Assembly: GCF_011065935.2 (NCBI RefSeq)
Contig: NZ_JAAMNH020000001.1
Span: 5,403,578-5,467,577, forward strand
Source: Clostridium estertheticum
GTDB taxonomy: Bacteria > Bacillota > Clostridia > Clostridiales > Clostridiaceae
Direction: 5' to 3'
DNA: 64,000 nt
Below the pieces are notes generated by a model. That model was not told where the DNA came from. It ran no database searches and was given only the letters and a program-made list of their open reading frames with translations. Every line of letters begins with the position of its first letter. Within the stretch, counting starts at the first letter, position 1. Shown here in pieces: positions 41,298 to 51,052 of the stretch. Both the position numbers and the translations under genes were made by a program.

Positions 41298-43202
41298 TTA
41301 TGCAAAGACTAATTTCATTAGTTCCTCAATGGTTGATATAGCTCTTGTTTCAATATCCACAAGATCAATAGGTACTTCTTTTTCATTATCTTTTGGAATC
41401 ATCACCATCTTAATTCCTTTTCTTCTTGCACCATAAATTTTTTCAAATATACCACCTACTGGTTTTATAATACCACGAAGGGATATCTCCCCAGTTACTG
41501 CTATATCCTGCCTTAGTGGTTTATCTAAAAGTGAACTAATTATACATACAGTTATAGCGGCTCCAGCTGATGGTCCATCAATTTTACCTCCACCAACTAT
41601 ATTTACATGTATGTCATAATCCTTAATATCCTTATTGGTTGTCTTTCTTATTACTGACGCAGCATTAAATACTGAGTCCTTAGCCATACTTCCAGCAGTA
41701 TCGTTAAATCTTACTTGGCCTTTACCTTTTTCCTTGGCTTCAAATACTGATGTCTCTATTTCTATAGTTGATCCTATATACCCTGATACTCCAAGCCCAT
41801 ATATGTGACCAACTTCAAATTTAAGTTTATTATCTAATTCTTCATAAGGTGTTAATCTACTTATAGATATAACATCTAATAAATCCTTAAGCTCAATTTT
41901 AATCTTAAGACTTTTTGTCTCTTCTCTATTGTGCAATACATATCCATAAGCATCCGCTAAAATGTTTACAGCTTTTCTTCCTTCAATTGTATATCTACTA
42001 ATTGTTTCAGCTACACCATCTGCAACTTCAACTTTTAATTTATTTGCAGCATTCACTACTATAGTTTCAATATCTTTCGCAGTTAATGGTTCAAAGTAAA
42101 CTTCAGTGCATCTTGATCTTAATGCTGGGTTTATGTCTGATGGTTCGCGAGTTGTAGCTCCTATTAAAACAAAATCTGCTGGAGCACCTTTGTCAAATAA
42201 ATATTTTATATATTTAGGTGTGTTTTCATCTTCAGGATCGTAATAAGAGGACGAAAACTCAACTCTTTTATCTTCTAGTACTTTAAGAAGTTTGTTTTGA
42301 AGTATATTATCAAGTTCTCCTATCTCATCAATAAACAATATTCCGCCATGAGCCTCAGTAACAAGACCTGGCTTAGGTTCAGGAATTCCAATTTCAGCTA
42401 GATCTCTTTTACTTCCCTGATATATTGGGTCGTGAACAGATCCGAGTAGTGGATTTGTTATTTCTCTTGGATCCCATCTGAGTGTTGTTCCATCAACTTC
42501 TATAAATTTAGCATCTTTATCATAAATAGTATAACTTAGCTTTTTAGCTTCCTCAAGAGCGAGCCTTGCTGCAGTAGTCTTACCTACTCCCGGTGGCCCA
42601 TAGAGAATAATATGTTGAGGATATGGGGATGCCATTTTAGATAGCAGTGATTTTATAGCTCTTTCTTGGCCAACTATTTCACTAAAACTATCTGGTCTTA
42701 ACATAGCTTGTATGTTTTTCGTGAGTTTTCTGCTATCAAGTAATTCTAGATCCGCATACTTTTTAAGTGTTTTAGCATTTTCAGGTCCCTTTTGTTTCTT
42801 AATTATGCTAAGTCTTACCTCATCAATATACTTTTCTTGCTTTTCCATTAGATTTTTTTCTACTTCAGCTTCAATCTTATTTTGCACATATCTTTTAGCT
42901 ATTTCTTCAGTTAGCCACTCATTAGTGCTATCTAACACCTCTTGAATATTGTTTTGATTAGGTACTATATCTATGCCCTTACCATCGCTTATAATTTTAT
43001 TTAATGCATATAATTTTTTATATATATCTTGGCTTTTTATATACTTTTGAAGTTTGAATTTTATAGTTTTAGCCTTTATACTATTCTCATCTATTACGTT
43101 TCTCATTATTTCATATAAAACGTCAATTTGTGTATCTAGTGGTAAGGCATCTTTTACAATGGGTTCTCCCATTTTATTAACAAGTAATGTCTTCAAGTTC
43201 AA
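41298..43202 (-). CDS. lonC: Lon-family ATP-dependent protease (LonC type)
   Basis: 634 aa AAA+ protease. A helical N-terminal region (1-170) is followed by the ATPase with Walker A YGPPGVGKTTAAR near 205 and Walker B GGILFIDEIGELD, then the C-terminal protease domain with the Ser-Lys dyad: S in DGPSAGAAIT, K in IIKPVGGIFEKIYGARR. It lacks the large N-terminal substrate domain of LonA and has no membrane segments, which fits the LonC group often found between dnaB and rplI in clostridia. It probably degrades unfolded or regulatory proteins. Confidence 0.88.
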   Translation of the reverse strand: MNLKTLLVNKMGEPIVKDALPLDTQIDVLYEIMRNVIDENSIKAKTIKFKLQKYIKSQDIYKKLYALNKIISDGKGIDIVPNQNNIQEVLDSTNEWLTEEIAKRYVQNKIEAEVEKNLMEKQEKYIDEVRLSIIKKQKGPENAKTLKKYADLELLDSRKLTKNIQAMLRPDSFSEIVGQERAIKSLLSKMASPYPQHIILYGPPGVGKTTAARLALEEAKKLSYTIYDKDAKFIEVDGTTLRWDPREITNPLLGSVHDPIYQGSKRDLAEIGIPEPKPGLVTEAHGGILFIDEIGELDNILQNKLLKVLEDKRVEFSSSYYDPEDENTPKYIKYLFDKGAPADFVLIGATTREPSDINPALRSRCTEVYFEPLTAKDIETIVVNAANKLKVEVADGVAETISRYTIEGRKAVNILADAYGYVLHNREETKSLKIKIELKDLLDVISISRLTPYEELDNKLKFEVGHIYGLGVSGYIGSTIEIETSVFEAKEKGKGQVRFNDTAGSMAKDSVFNAASVIRKTTNKDIKDYDIHVNIVGGGKIDGPSAGAAITVCIISSLLDKPLRQDIAVTGEISLRGIIKPVGGIFEKIYGARRKGIKMVMIPKDNEKEVPIDLVDIETRAISTIEELMKLVFA

Positions 43203-43268
43203 TCCGCTTTAAATAGATAACACTATCAATTTATTTACTAAAGCGCTTCCTCCCTTCTTTTTTATAAA

Positions 43269-43712
43269 TTATTCCTCACAAACAAGAACTTTTATCTTAG
43301 TAGATATTTCTGGATATACTTTAATCTCTACATCATAAGTTCCTAATAATTTTATTGTATCTGTTACTATTTTCTTTTTATCAATATCTAAATTACATTG
43401 TTTATTTAATGCTGTTGCTATATCTTTATTTGTAATTGCACCAAAAAGTTTTCCATTTTCTCCAGCTTTGCCAATTATTTTTACAACTTTATCTTTAAGG
43501 TCATTAGCAGTTTTCTGTGCTTCCTCAATTTCAGAGGTTTTCTTTTTTCTTTCAGTTTCATTTTTTTTATTTAATATATGCATATTTGCGTCTGTTGCTT
43601 CCTGTGCCAATTGCCTAGGAAATAAAAAATTCCTTGCATACCCATCTGCGGCGTTAACCACATCTCCCTTTTTACCTACACTTTTAATATCTTTTAATAA
43701 AATAACTTTCAT
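43269..43712 (-). CDS. rplI: 50S ribosomal protein L9
   Basis: 147 aa ribosomal protein. The N-terminal RNA-binding domain begins MKVILLKDIKSVGKKGDVVNAADGYARNFLFP, the family signature; a long charged connecting helix and the C-terminal domain follow. Its ATG shares bases with the stop of the phosphodiesterase gene upstream (TAATG), showing translational coupling. A stem-forming CGCTTTA/TAAAGCG sequence lies in the short gap before lonC. Confidence 0.97.
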   Translation of the reverse strand: MKVILLKDIKSVGKKGDVVNAADGYARNFLFPRQLAQEATDANMHILNKKNETERKKKTSEIEEAQKTANDLKDKVVKIIGKAGENGKLFGAITNKDIATALNKQCNLDIDKKKIVTDTIKLLGTYDVEIKVYPEISTKIKVLVCEE

Positions 43713-45703
43713 TATTTTTCACCTTCCTTTAAGTATTCATCAATAGCTTCATTTAATTTCACTAATACTTCTTCAATATCCATTGAAGTAAATTTTGTAC
43801 CAGCCATAGTCATATGTCCACCGCCGCCTAATGTCTCAAGTATTAACTGTACATTGATTTTCCCAAGAGACCTTCCGCTAACAAAGACTTCATCTCCTAT
43901 TTTAATAATAACAAATGACGCCTCAATACCAGTAATGTTTAGAAGCTCATCCGCTGCTTGAGCCGCGAGTACTGTATCTTCTACTATTGGGGAACAAACT
44001 GCTATAGCAATTTCATTTTCAACTTTTGCTGATCTTATAATATCAGCTCTTTTTAAATAGACATTTAAATCATCAGAAAACATTTTTTTAACATCCATAG
44101 TATCTGCACCATGACGCCTTAAAAAGGCAGCGGCCTCAAAGGTTCTAACTCCTGTTTTAAAATAGAAGTTTTTTGTATCTATACATATTCCTGCGAGTAG
44201 AGACACCGCTTCTATATGCTTAAGCTTTGGCTTATCTACCATATATTGAATCATCTCAGTAACTAGTTCAGAAGTAGAGGATGCATAAGTTTCCATATAG
44301 CTGAGCACTGCCCCTTGTATGAAATCTTGTGATTTTCTATGATGGTCAATTATAACTACTTTTTCTACTTCTTTAACTATTTCTAAATTAAGCACGTAAC
44401 TCTCATTATGAACATCTACTATTATAAGCAGATTATTAGATTTTTTAACACTTTTATATTTTTCACTTGATATAAATGTGTTTTTGTATTCCTCATCTTC
44501 CACAAATATATCCATCATGCTTTTTATGCCAGTACTTATTCCTTCCAGAATAATATAGCATTCTTTATTTGTGCTTTTAATAATACTATATAGACCAATT
44601 GCTGCACCTAAGCAATCAGCATCAGGGTTTTTGTGTCCCATAATGAAAATTACATCGCTCTCACTTACTAAATCCATTAACGCATGAGCAATAACTCTTG
44701 CACGAACTTTAGTTCTTTTCTCAACTTCCTTTGTTTTCCCTCCAAAGAAGGATAATTTATCACCTTTTTTTACTACTGCCTGATCACCGCCACGACCTAA
44801 GGCAAGTTCCTTCGCTGAAGCCGCAAATTCATAGTTTTTTAGTGGTGTATCTTCTCCTCTTCCTACGCCTATGCTTAAAGTAACTGCAAGCTTGTTACCA
44901 TTACTTATTTCGCGAACACTATCTAGTATATCAAATTTCTTTTCTATTTCTTTTTCAATATACTTATCTTGTACTATAATAACATATTTATTTGATGTAT
45001 ATTTTTTTACAACAGCATTTACGCTCTGTCCATAGCTATTTATTGTTCGCTCAATATCAGCTACAAGCAGTGGTGCCTTATCTTCTTCTGTAGTTTTAAT
45101 AACATCATCAAGGTTATCAACCTCTACTAGCATAACACTTTCTCTATTACCGTTAATACCTTTTATTAAATTGTTTTTTTCCGTTATATCATAAAAATAT
45201 AAAAGCATAATCTTATCTTTAACATTTTTATTTTCATTTGTATCCACAATATTGGTATAAATTTCATAAAATCTCTCTTTTATTTTAATATTTGGAAATA
45301 TATTTTTCTTACCCTCTAAAACTTGTTTTAAAGGCAGATCCTTAATAATATCCCTAATGTTTTTATTTAAAAGATCTTCTCCTTCAAGCATTGTGGTTAC
45401 ACTTTGATTGTACCATAAAATGTTTCCCATATACCCAATAATTATTAGGGGAAAGGGAAGCTTTACTAGTGTACTTGTAGTTGCTATATCAAGTTTTGAG
45501 GAAAAATTTTCAATAAACTGTTTCCACTCACTTTTTTTTATCTTTGTGTTGTAAATATTGTATACCACTAGAATAGCGTATAATACTAGCATAAGTATTC
45601 CTACTTCAAAGTGTCCATAATAAAATATTATACATATAAATAGGGCCATGGTCACCATATATATTTTATTATTAACATTAAAGTAATTATATTTATTATC
45701 CAT
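43712..45703 (-). CDS. gdpP: Cyclic-di-AMP phosphodiesterase GdpP
   Basis: 663 aa membrane protein that hydrolyses c-di-AMP to pApA. It has two N-terminal membrane segments (about 15-55), a PAS-like domain (about 85-180), a degenerate GGDEF domain (about 180-315) and the DHH/DHHA1 phosphoesterase with MGHKNPDADCLGA, VDVH, IIDHHRKS, and the C-terminal GGGGHMTMAG. The chosen ATG follows GGGGG by about 7 bases. The neighbours (yybS, rplI) match the conserved Firmicute order. It controls osmotic balance and wall stress through c-di-AMP. Confidence 0.93.
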   Translation of the reverse strand: MDNKYNYFNVNNKIYMVTMALFICIIFYYGHFEVGILMLVLYAILVVYNIYNTKIKKSEWKQFIENFSSKLDIATTSTLVKLPFPLIIIGYMGNILWYNQSVTTMLEGEDLLNKNIRDIIKDLPLKQVLEGKKNIFPNIKIKERFYEIYTNIVDTNENKNVKDKIMLLYFYDITEKNNLIKGINGNRESVMLVEVDNLDDVIKTTEEDKAPLLVADIERTINSYGQSVNAVVKKYTSNKYVIIVQDKYIEKEIEKKFDILDSVREISNGNKLAVTLSIGVGRGEDTPLKNYEFAASAKELALGRGGDQAVVKKGDKLSFFGGKTKEVEKRTKVRARVIAHALMDLVSESDVIFIMGHKNPDADCLGAAIGLYSIIKSTNKECYIILEGISTGIKSMMDIFVEDEEYKNTFISSEKYKSVKKSNNLLIIVDVHNESYVLNLEIVKEVEKVVIIDHHRKSQDFIQGAVLSYMETYASSTSELVTEMIQYMVDKPKLKHIEAVSLLAGICIDTKNFYFKTGVRTFEAAAFLRRHGADTMDVKKMFSDDLNVYLKRADIIRSAKVENEIAIAVCSPIVEDTVLAAQAADELLNITGIEASFVIIKIGDEVFVSGRSLGKINVQLILETLGGGGHMTMAGTKFTSMDIEEVLVKLNEAIDEYLKEGEK

Positions 45704-45716
45704 AATTCGCCCCCAA

Positions 45717-46724
45717 TTATTTTCTTTTAATTCTATATGGGTCAAGCCTTCTAAAATCAAAAGCCATTTCCATGAGTCCTATTGAAAAGTAAATTTTACC
45801 CAGAGACGAAAGTGTTGTTAGAGCTATAAATAATAATACTATTGGTTTAGATAATTTTCTTTTAACTCTTAGAAAATATGTAGTTGCAGCCAAGCCATTA
45901 ATAATAAATATATACTGCGTAAGAAGCTGAGAGGCATTTAGTATATAATTCCCACCAGTTATCTTTTTTGCTGAAAGTATTATCCCTATGCATACTATGC
46001 CTATGAGTACAGCTCCTACTATATTAGAAACATAAACTCTACTAAAAGGTAATACCTCCTGCATTTTATAGTTTAGTTTGTTTAATATCGCTCTAGACAC
46101 TATATAATTCAAATAAGCTGATATAAACGAGAAAATGAAAATGCTCGCAGGTATTACTATCAGAACTAGCATAACATCCATCTTTTTTATTATTTCTAAG
46201 TTATCATCTAAAATCTTCAACTGCTTTGGAGTTATTCCTGCTTGCATGTAAATTGCTTTTAATTGAGTAAATGAAGCCGTCATTGATGCCTTCATAAAAT
46301 CTAATTTATTTGTAATAAAATTCATAAAACCTATTTTTTCTATAAACAATAAAGAAAAAGCCAAGGTTAATGTATTCGATATTGCAGAACCAATAGCTAA
46401 AAACAATAATGTTGTAGATGGGCTTTTATTTTTCTTAACGCAATAACCAAGTGCAATACCAACAGTGCTGCAAGTTATAGCTGAACCTATTGCTATTATT
46501 GGATTATAGACTAAGGATGCTAAAATTATACTGAGTGATATAGCAGTGATTGTTATTTTGCTGTTATGCCTTATATAGAGTATTGCCACGGGAATTGGTA
46601 ATATCAATGTTCCTATTAATGCTAGAAATGGCAAATATCCTATTATAATCATCATTACTGAAATTATAACAGCCATAAGTGAAGCCTCCACCATTGCCTT
46701 TGTACTATAATCCTTATTCTTCAT
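45717..46724 (-). CDS. DUF2232 (YybS-like) membrane protein
   Basis: 335 aa integral membrane protein with about eight hydrophobic segments, of the DUF2232/YybS family. It resembles ECF-type S components in its N-terminal part (VEASLMAVIISVMMIIIGYLPFLALIGTLILPIP). Function unknown, though its position just before gdpP is conserved across Firmicutes. The preferred start follows GGAGG; another ATG 15 bases upstream overlaps the MazG-like stop region. Confidence 0.85.
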   Translation of the reverse strand: MKNKDYSTKAMVEASLMAVIISVMMIIIGYLPFLALIGTLILPIPVAILYIRHNSKITITAISLSIILASLVYNPIIAIGSAITCSTVGIALGYCVKKNKSPSTTLLFLAIGSAISNTLTLAFSLLFIEKIGFMNFITNKLDFMKASMTASFTQLKAIYMQAGITPKQLKILDDNLEIIKKMDVMLVLIVIPASIFIFSFISAYLNYIVSRAILNKLNYKMQEVLPFSRVYVSNIVGAVLIGIVCIGIILSAKKITGGNYILNASQLLTQYIFIINGLAATTYFLRVKRKLSKPIVLLFIALTTLSSLGKIYFSIGLMEMAFDFRRLDPYRIKRK

Positions 46725-46739
46725 TTTTTCCTCCATCAT

Positions 46740-47054
46740 TTATCTTCCTTTTATGTGTATATATAGTCTACTTAAATCTTTCCCATCCTTTTCTATGTTA
46801 TCCCCTTCAACTATTCCCACCTTTAGTTTCTTTTTCATACTTTCATCTACAGCTACATTGGAGTATCCTAGCCTTTCACCTAATATATATAAAAGTATTA
46901 TTGCCCCTGAAATACAATCTAGTATAGCGTCTTGAGCAACATTGCTTCCTTTACTTAGTAATTTGAAGAAATCACCTATTATACATAGTAGCTCAGCCTT
47001 CAAACTTTCAATTAGCTTAACATTAGACATTATATTAAAATCATCTTTTTTCAT
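46740..47054 (-). CDS. MazG-like family protein
   Basis: 104 aa helical protein of the clostridial MazG-like group. The KAELLCIIGDFFKLLSKGS and AILDCISGAIILLYILGERLGYS helices resemble half of an all-alpha NTP pyrophosphatase, but the acidic ExxE metal motifs are not clear, so catalytic activity is doubtful. It heads the yybS-gdpP-rplI group on the minus strand. Between it and the rpsR terminator (47055-47309) I see nothing certain. Confidence 0.7.
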   Translation of the reverse strand: MKKDDFNIMSNVKLIESLKAELLCIIGDFFKLLSKGSNVAQDAILDCISGAIILLYILGERLGYSNVAVDESMKKKLKVGIVEGDNIEKDGKDLSRLYIHIKGR

Positions 47055-47309
47055 AGTATATCATCTCCCTCTGTAGGCTTATGCACATAACTCTATTTTA
47101 GTTATTTTTCTGATATTATGCAACTAAAGTTTATTTATATATATGTAATATATAATGGGCAATAGGTAACATAATATTTAATAGTTTATAATGTTTACAT
47201 TTTATGGGTTATAACTACAAGTATACTACAAATCACGCTAAATCATATATATTTTATAATTTATATTTCTATTATTCACTAAAATATTTGCTTTTATTTT
47301 AAAAAAATA

Positions 47310-47336
47310 AAAGCAGCTACCGTAAGGCGCTGCTTT
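47310..47336 (-). terminator. Terminator of the rpsF-ssb-rpsR operon
   Basis: AAAGCAGC and GCTGCTTT around an 11-base loop, followed on the minus strand by TTTTATTTTTTT, 11 bases after rpsR. Confidence 0.85.
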
Positions 47337-47346
47337 CAGTCATTTA

Positions 47347-47616
47347 CTATTCAGTAGTAAATGGTAATAATGCTATATTTCTTGCTCTCTTGATAGATAC
47401 AGTAAGCATTCTTTGATGTTTTGCACAGTTTCCAGAAATTCTTCTAGGAAGAATCTTTCCTCTTTCTGTAACATACTTTCTCAATTTGTTTATGTCTTTA
47501 TAATCAATTGCAGTTGCTTTATCCATACAAAAAGCACAAACTTTTCTTTTCATTCTCTTTCTATTTCCACCAGCAGCACTTCCGCCACTGCTTCTTTTAC
47601 GCTCGTTCATAGCCAT
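47347..47616 (-). CDS. rpsR: 30S ribosomal protein S18
   Basis: 89 aa ribosomal protein with the family core DKATAIDYKDINKLRKYVTE and ILPRRISGNCAKHQRML. Three Cys (VCAFC and NCAKH) with a His make the zinc-type C+ form. Third gene of the rpsF-ssb-rpsR operon; AGGAGG is 9 bases before the ATG. Confidence 0.97.
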   Translation of the reverse strand: MAMNERKRSSGGSAAGGNRKRMKRKVCAFCMDKATAIDYKDINKLRKYVTERGKILPRRISGNCAKHQRMLTVSIKRARNIALLPFTTE

Positions 47617-47640
47617 TGTTTTTTTCCTCCTTACCTAATA

Positions 47641-48081
47641 TTAGAATGGAATGTCTCCATCATCAATTGGTGTTATATCGCTATCACTGCCAAAATCTTT
47701 AGATCCAGCATTAGATCCGCCATTATATCCACCTTGATTAGTATTCGCTGCTGATTCTTTTGTGCCTCCCCATTCAAGGAAGTCAACTTCATCAGCAATC
47801 ACTTCAGTAACATATCTTTTAGTTCCGTCTTTAGCCTCATAATTTCTAGTTTGAATGTATCCAGAAACGCTTATAAGCTTACCCTTACTCATGTAATTAG
47901 CAGTAGCTTCCGCTGTCTTGCCAAATACAACTACTGGAATAAAGTCTGCTTCTGGTTGACCTTCTCGCTTAAATCTTCTATTAACGGCTACAGTAAAAGT
48001 GGCTACAGCTGTTCCTGTTCCTTGAGCAAATTTTAACTCAGGATCTTTTGTTAATCTACCAACTAAAACAACTTTATTCAT
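47641..48081 (-). CDS. ssb: Single-stranded DNA-binding protein
   Basis: 146 aa protein. The OB-fold spans about 1-105 (MNKVVLVGRLTKDPELKF, then FTVAVNRRFKREGQPEADFIPVV). A Gly/Asn-rich linker follows, and the acidic tip ends DDGDIPF, the partner-recruiting tail of bacterial SSB. It protects single strands in replication and repair. The gene sits in the standard position between rpsF and rpsR. Confidence 0.97.
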   Translation of the reverse strand: MNKVVLVGRLTKDPELKFAQGTGTAVATFTVAVNRRFKREGQPEADFIPVVVFGKTAEATANYMSKGKLISVSGYIQTRNYEAKDGTKRYVTEVIADEVDFLEWGGTKESAANTNQGGYNGGSNAGSKDFGSDSDITPIDDGDIPF

Positions 48082-48092
48082 AAAAGCACCAC

Positions 48093-48380
48093 CTATTTTT
48101 CTGGATTTATTATGATATGTCTTATAACACTGTCAGTAATTCTAAATACTCTATCTAATTCTTTCGGTAATTCTGGATTTGAATTGAAATTTATTAATGT
48201 ATAGTGGCCTTCACCAACCTTTTGTATTTCATAGGCTAATTTTCTTTTGCCCCATGCATCAACATTTTCAATAACTCCACCATTATTTTCTATTATACCT
48301 TTAAATTTTTCAACGTTAGCTTTAACAGCTTCTTCGTCTAATGATGGATGTAATATGAATATAGTTTCATACTTTCTCAT
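48093..48380 (-). CDS. rpsF: 30S ribosomal protein S6
   Basis: 95 aa ribosomal protein with MRKYETIFILHPSLDEEAV at the start and the GKRKLAYEIQKVGEGHYTLINF core. The ATG follows GGAGGTGAAATTA; an in-frame GTG nine bases upstream overlaps the Shine-Dalgarno. First gene of the rpsF-ssb-rpsR operon. In many bacteria S6-S18 binds its own leader, and the short GC-rich hairpin-like leader just upstream (about 48398-48430) might serve this. Confidence 0.96.
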   Translation of the reverse strand: MRKYETIFILHPSLDEEAVKANVEKFKGIIENNGGVIENVDAWGKRKLAYEIQKVGEGHYTLINFNSNPELPKELDRVFRITDSVIRHIIINPEK

Positions 48381-48491
48381 TAATTTCACCTCCTCCCCTC
48401 GGACTAACGGCTGCGCATTGCACAGCAGGGATTACAAGAATAGATTATATCACTTAATCATACAAAAATCAAGTTATTATTCTTTAGCTAC

Positions 48492-48695
48492 TCAATTTTC
48501 TTTGTTAATTACATTTTCTTTTATAATTTTCTTTACTCCTGAATCAAATTTAATTCTTGGAAGCATAACTAACCTTCCACAACCTAAACATTTTATTTTT
48601 ATATCTGCACCCAACCTAATAATCTCCCAGTTCTTACTACCACAAGGATGAGTCTTTTTCATTTCAACAATATCTCCTAAATTAAATACCTTCAC
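48492..48695 (-). CDS. DUF951 protein
   Basis: 67 aa protein of the DUF951 family: VKVFNLGDIVEMKKTHPCGSKNWEI-like start and IKCLGCGRLVMLPRIKF, with three Cys that could hold zinc. Function unknown, but it is nearly always found beside rpsF in clostridia. I use the GTG at 48695 because AGGTGGG is 7 bases upstream; an ATG at 48713 lies before the Shine-Dalgarno. It overlaps the DUF3343 gene by 14 bases. Confidence 0.8.
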   Translation of the reverse strand: MKVFNLGDIVEMKKTHPCGSKNWEIIRLGADIKIKCLGCGRLVMLPRIKFDSGVKKIIKENVINKEN

Positions 48696-48963
48696 TACAT
48701 ATCCCACCTTCAATAGCTTTTACACTTTCTCCATCTCTCAGGAAAACTTCTTTTACTTTTATGTTTTCTGACTTTATAAGTTTAAATATGCTTTGAATAT
48801 TTTCTTCTTCTATTTTTAAACTAATCCCACAGCTTTTAGTTATATAGGTAGGTGTGGGAATAACTACTACCTTTATCTGCTTCTTTATAGTTTCTCTTTC
48901 TGCTTTCATAGCTTCATGTGTATTTTGAAATGTTACTATATAATATTTATTCAATATTTTCAC
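48682..48963 (-). CDS. DUF3343 protein (selenium-linked)
   Basis: 93 aa protein of the DUF3343 family: YYIVTFQNTHEAMKAE, then VVVIPTPTYITKSCGISLKI, the typical core with a single conserved Cys in SCGISL. The family co-occurs with YedF and cysteine-desulfurase-like proteins and is proposed to act in selenium or sulfur handling. The gene starts 6 bases after yedF and is clearly co-transcribed with it. Confidence 0.85.
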   Translation of the reverse strand: MKILNKYYIVTFQNTHEAMKAERETIKKQIKVVVIPTPTYITKSCGISLKIEEENIQSIFKLIKSENIKVKEVFLRDGESVKAIEGGICSEGI

Positions 48964-48969
48964 CCTATC

Positions 48970-49554
48970 CTAAAGTTTAATAGTATTATCTGCATTATTC
49001 ATCAATTGCACAATAGTGTACATATTAGATATTTCTCCAACAGAAAGCTTATCCTTTATACTATAAAAATCAAGGCAAACGCCACAAACTAAAATATTGG
49101 CTCCTCTACTGATTAATTTCTTTAAGCTATCCAGTACTTGCGAATCACTTGTGGTAAGCTTTACTCCTCCATTAACAAAGAGTATATCATTAGGTATTGT
49201 ATCTGCTTCTGATAATGCAAATATATAGCTTTTCATAAGTATAGCTCCTAGTTCATCATCCCCAAGACCTAATTTATCAGTAGATACTAGCAACGTAAAT
49301 TTTTTATTTTCTTTTATCTCAACATCTACTACTTCATTTTTGTCTTTAGTTATATTAATATAATATAATTTATCTTTTTCTTCTACAATGCTCTTGTATC
49401 CACTACCATCAGCTAGTTTTACTATATTGTTTTTAGCAACTAAATTATCTACAATTATTGTGCTTTCTCCACTTTCAATTGAATCAAAATATTTTTTTGT
49501 CCTAACCACGGGCATTGGACATAGTAACCCCTTGCAATCTATTATATTTTTCAT
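48970..49554 (-). CDS. yedF: Selenium metabolism protein YedF
   Basis: 194 aa protein with an N-terminal TusA-like sulfurtransferase domain (IIDCKGLLCPMPVVRTK, with C-P at about 12-13) and a C-terminal DsrE-like domain (FTLLVSTDKLGLGDDELGAILMKSYIFAL, then CGVCLDFY). This two-domain form is the YedF family linked to selenium-dependent enzymes. It is divergent from the cysteine-desulfurase-like gene. An AT-rich dyad (TTTAAGTT/AACTTAAA) just upstream may be an operator. Confidence 0.9.
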   Translation of the reverse strand: MKNIIDCKGLLCPMPVVRTKKYFDSIESGESTIIVDNLVAKNNIVKLADGSGYKSIVEEKDKLYYINITKDKNEVVDVEIKENKKFTLLVSTDKLGLGDDELGAILMKSYIFALSEADTIPNDILFVNGGVKLTTSDSQVLDSLKKLISRGANILVCGVCLDFYSIKDKLSVGEISNMYTIVQLMNNADNTIKL

Positions 49555-49832
49555 ATTGTTTAAGTTTAAAATTAATTTTAATGCAAAATTAACTTAAACC
49601 ATTCACACCCCTTTCTTTGTTATAACTATCGATTTCATATACATTTATAGAACTTTGGATTATAATATTGTATTATATGTTAATTTTAAATAAATACTTA
49701 TAATGTAATATTCACTAGTTTTTTTGCTGAAAAAATTTACATTCTTATACTAAGTCTATTATAAGCTATTTATAGTTTAAATTATATCAAAACAAAATTT
49801 AACTTGCTATTGATAATATTAATAGATACTGC

Positions 49833-49848
49833 ACCTTCTATAGAAGGT
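49833..49848 (+). promoter_or_regulatory. Perfect 16-base palindrome upstream of the aminotransferase gene
   Basis: ACCTTCTATAGAAGGT, about 40 bases before the ATG and just after an AT-rich promoter-like stretch. It fits a dimeric repressor site or a small RNA hairpin. The rest of the 49555-49888 divergent gap contains no other feature I can support. Confidence 0.45.
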
Positions 49849-49888
49849 AGTAATACTATTATTTTATTTTGTAAAATTGGAGGAAACC

Positions 49889-51043
49889 ATGAAAATATAT
49901 TTAGATAACGCAGCCACTACATTTCCAAAACCACCGGAAGTTTACACTTCAATGATGAATTATATGATGAACATAGGTACAAATCCTGGAAGAGGTGCAT
50001 CCACTGCTTCCCTTGCAGGAAATAAAGTTATTTTAAATTGTAGGTATGCATTAATGGATTTTTTTCACTTTGATAAGGTCGAAAACGTAATTCTTACACC
50101 AAATATTACAACCTCCTTAAATACCATTATAAAATCCGTTGTAAAGCAAGGCTGGCATGTGCTAACCTCCTCAATGGATCACAATGCTACCTTAAGACCA
50201 CTAAACTCTCTTTGCCAAAAGGGCGCTATACAGCTAGACATTATTCCTTGTTCAAAAGAAGGACTCCTAAATGTAGATGATTTTATAAACGCACTTAAGC
50301 CTAATACAAAACTAGTAGTTCTCTCCCATGCTTCTAACATTATTGGAACAATTCAACCTCTAGAAGCTATAGGTAAAATATGTAGAGAAAAAGGTATTTA
50401 TTTCGTCATAGACTCTGCTCAGACTGCCGGAGTGTTACCCTTAGATTTCTATAAATTAAATTGTAATGCACTAACCTTTACAGGTCACAAAAGCTTACTG
50501 GGACCTCAAGGTATAGGTGGATTTTTAATTGACGATGATTTAAATCAGCAGTGTAGTACCTTTATAGAAGGTGGCACTGGTAGTCTTTCATCTAGTATTA
50601 TTCAGCCAGATTTTTTACCTGATAAATTTGAAAGTGGGACATTAAATGGCCCAGGTGTAGCCGGGCTTCTAGAAGGGATTAATTTTATTAATACCCAGGG
50701 CATAGACTCTATTAAGCAGCATGAAGAATATTTGTGTGAAGCTTTTATAAATGGGCTATTAAATATAAATTCTATTGAAGTTTATGGTTTTAGTAACAGT
50801 TCTAAGAGAACAGCTGCAATATCTGTTAATTCTACAAAAATCGACAATTCAGAATTAGGATTTATCCTAGATACTGAATATGGAATTACAACAAGAACTG
50901 GTCTTCACTGCGCCCCTCTAGCCCATGAAACTATTGGCACATATCCAATTGGCGCACTAAGATTTGGCATTGGCCCTTTTAACGATATAAAAGACATTGA
51001 TTATACCCTTAACTCTCTCAATTCTATTATTAGAAAGGTGTGA
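49889..51043 (+). CDS. Class V aminotransferase / cysteine desulfurase-like protein
   Basis: 384 aa PLP enzyme. It begins MKIYLDNAATTFPKPPEV, typical of the SufS/Csd-like group found with YedF; the PLP Lys is in LTFTGHKSLLGPQGIGG (about 200). A catalytic Cys candidate sits in TRTGLHCAPLAHE near 340. It probably supplies sulfur or selenium to the divergent yedF/DUF3343 products, perhaps for selenium-dependent molybdenum enzymes. The start is the ATG six bases after GGAGG. Confidence 0.87.
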   Translation: MKIYLDNAATTFPKPPEVYTSMMNYMMNIGTNPGRGASTASLAGNKVILNCRYALMDFFHFDKVENVILTPNITTSLNTIIKSVVKQGWHVLTSSMDHNATLRPLNSLCQKGAIQLDIIPCSKEGLLNVDDFINALKPNTKLVVLSHASNIIGTIQPLEAIGKICREKGIYFVIDSAQTAGVLPLDFYKLNCNALTFTGHKSLLGPQGIGGFLIDDDLNQQCSTFIEGGTGSLSSSIIQPDFLPDKFESGTLNGPGVAGLLEGINFINTQGIDSIKQHEEYLCEAFINGLLNINSIEVYGFSNSSKRTAAISVNSTKIDNSELGFILDTEYGITTRTGLHCAPLAHETIGTYPIGALRFGIGPFNDIKDIDYTLNSLNSIIRKV

Positions 51044-51052
51044 TTTTTCTAA

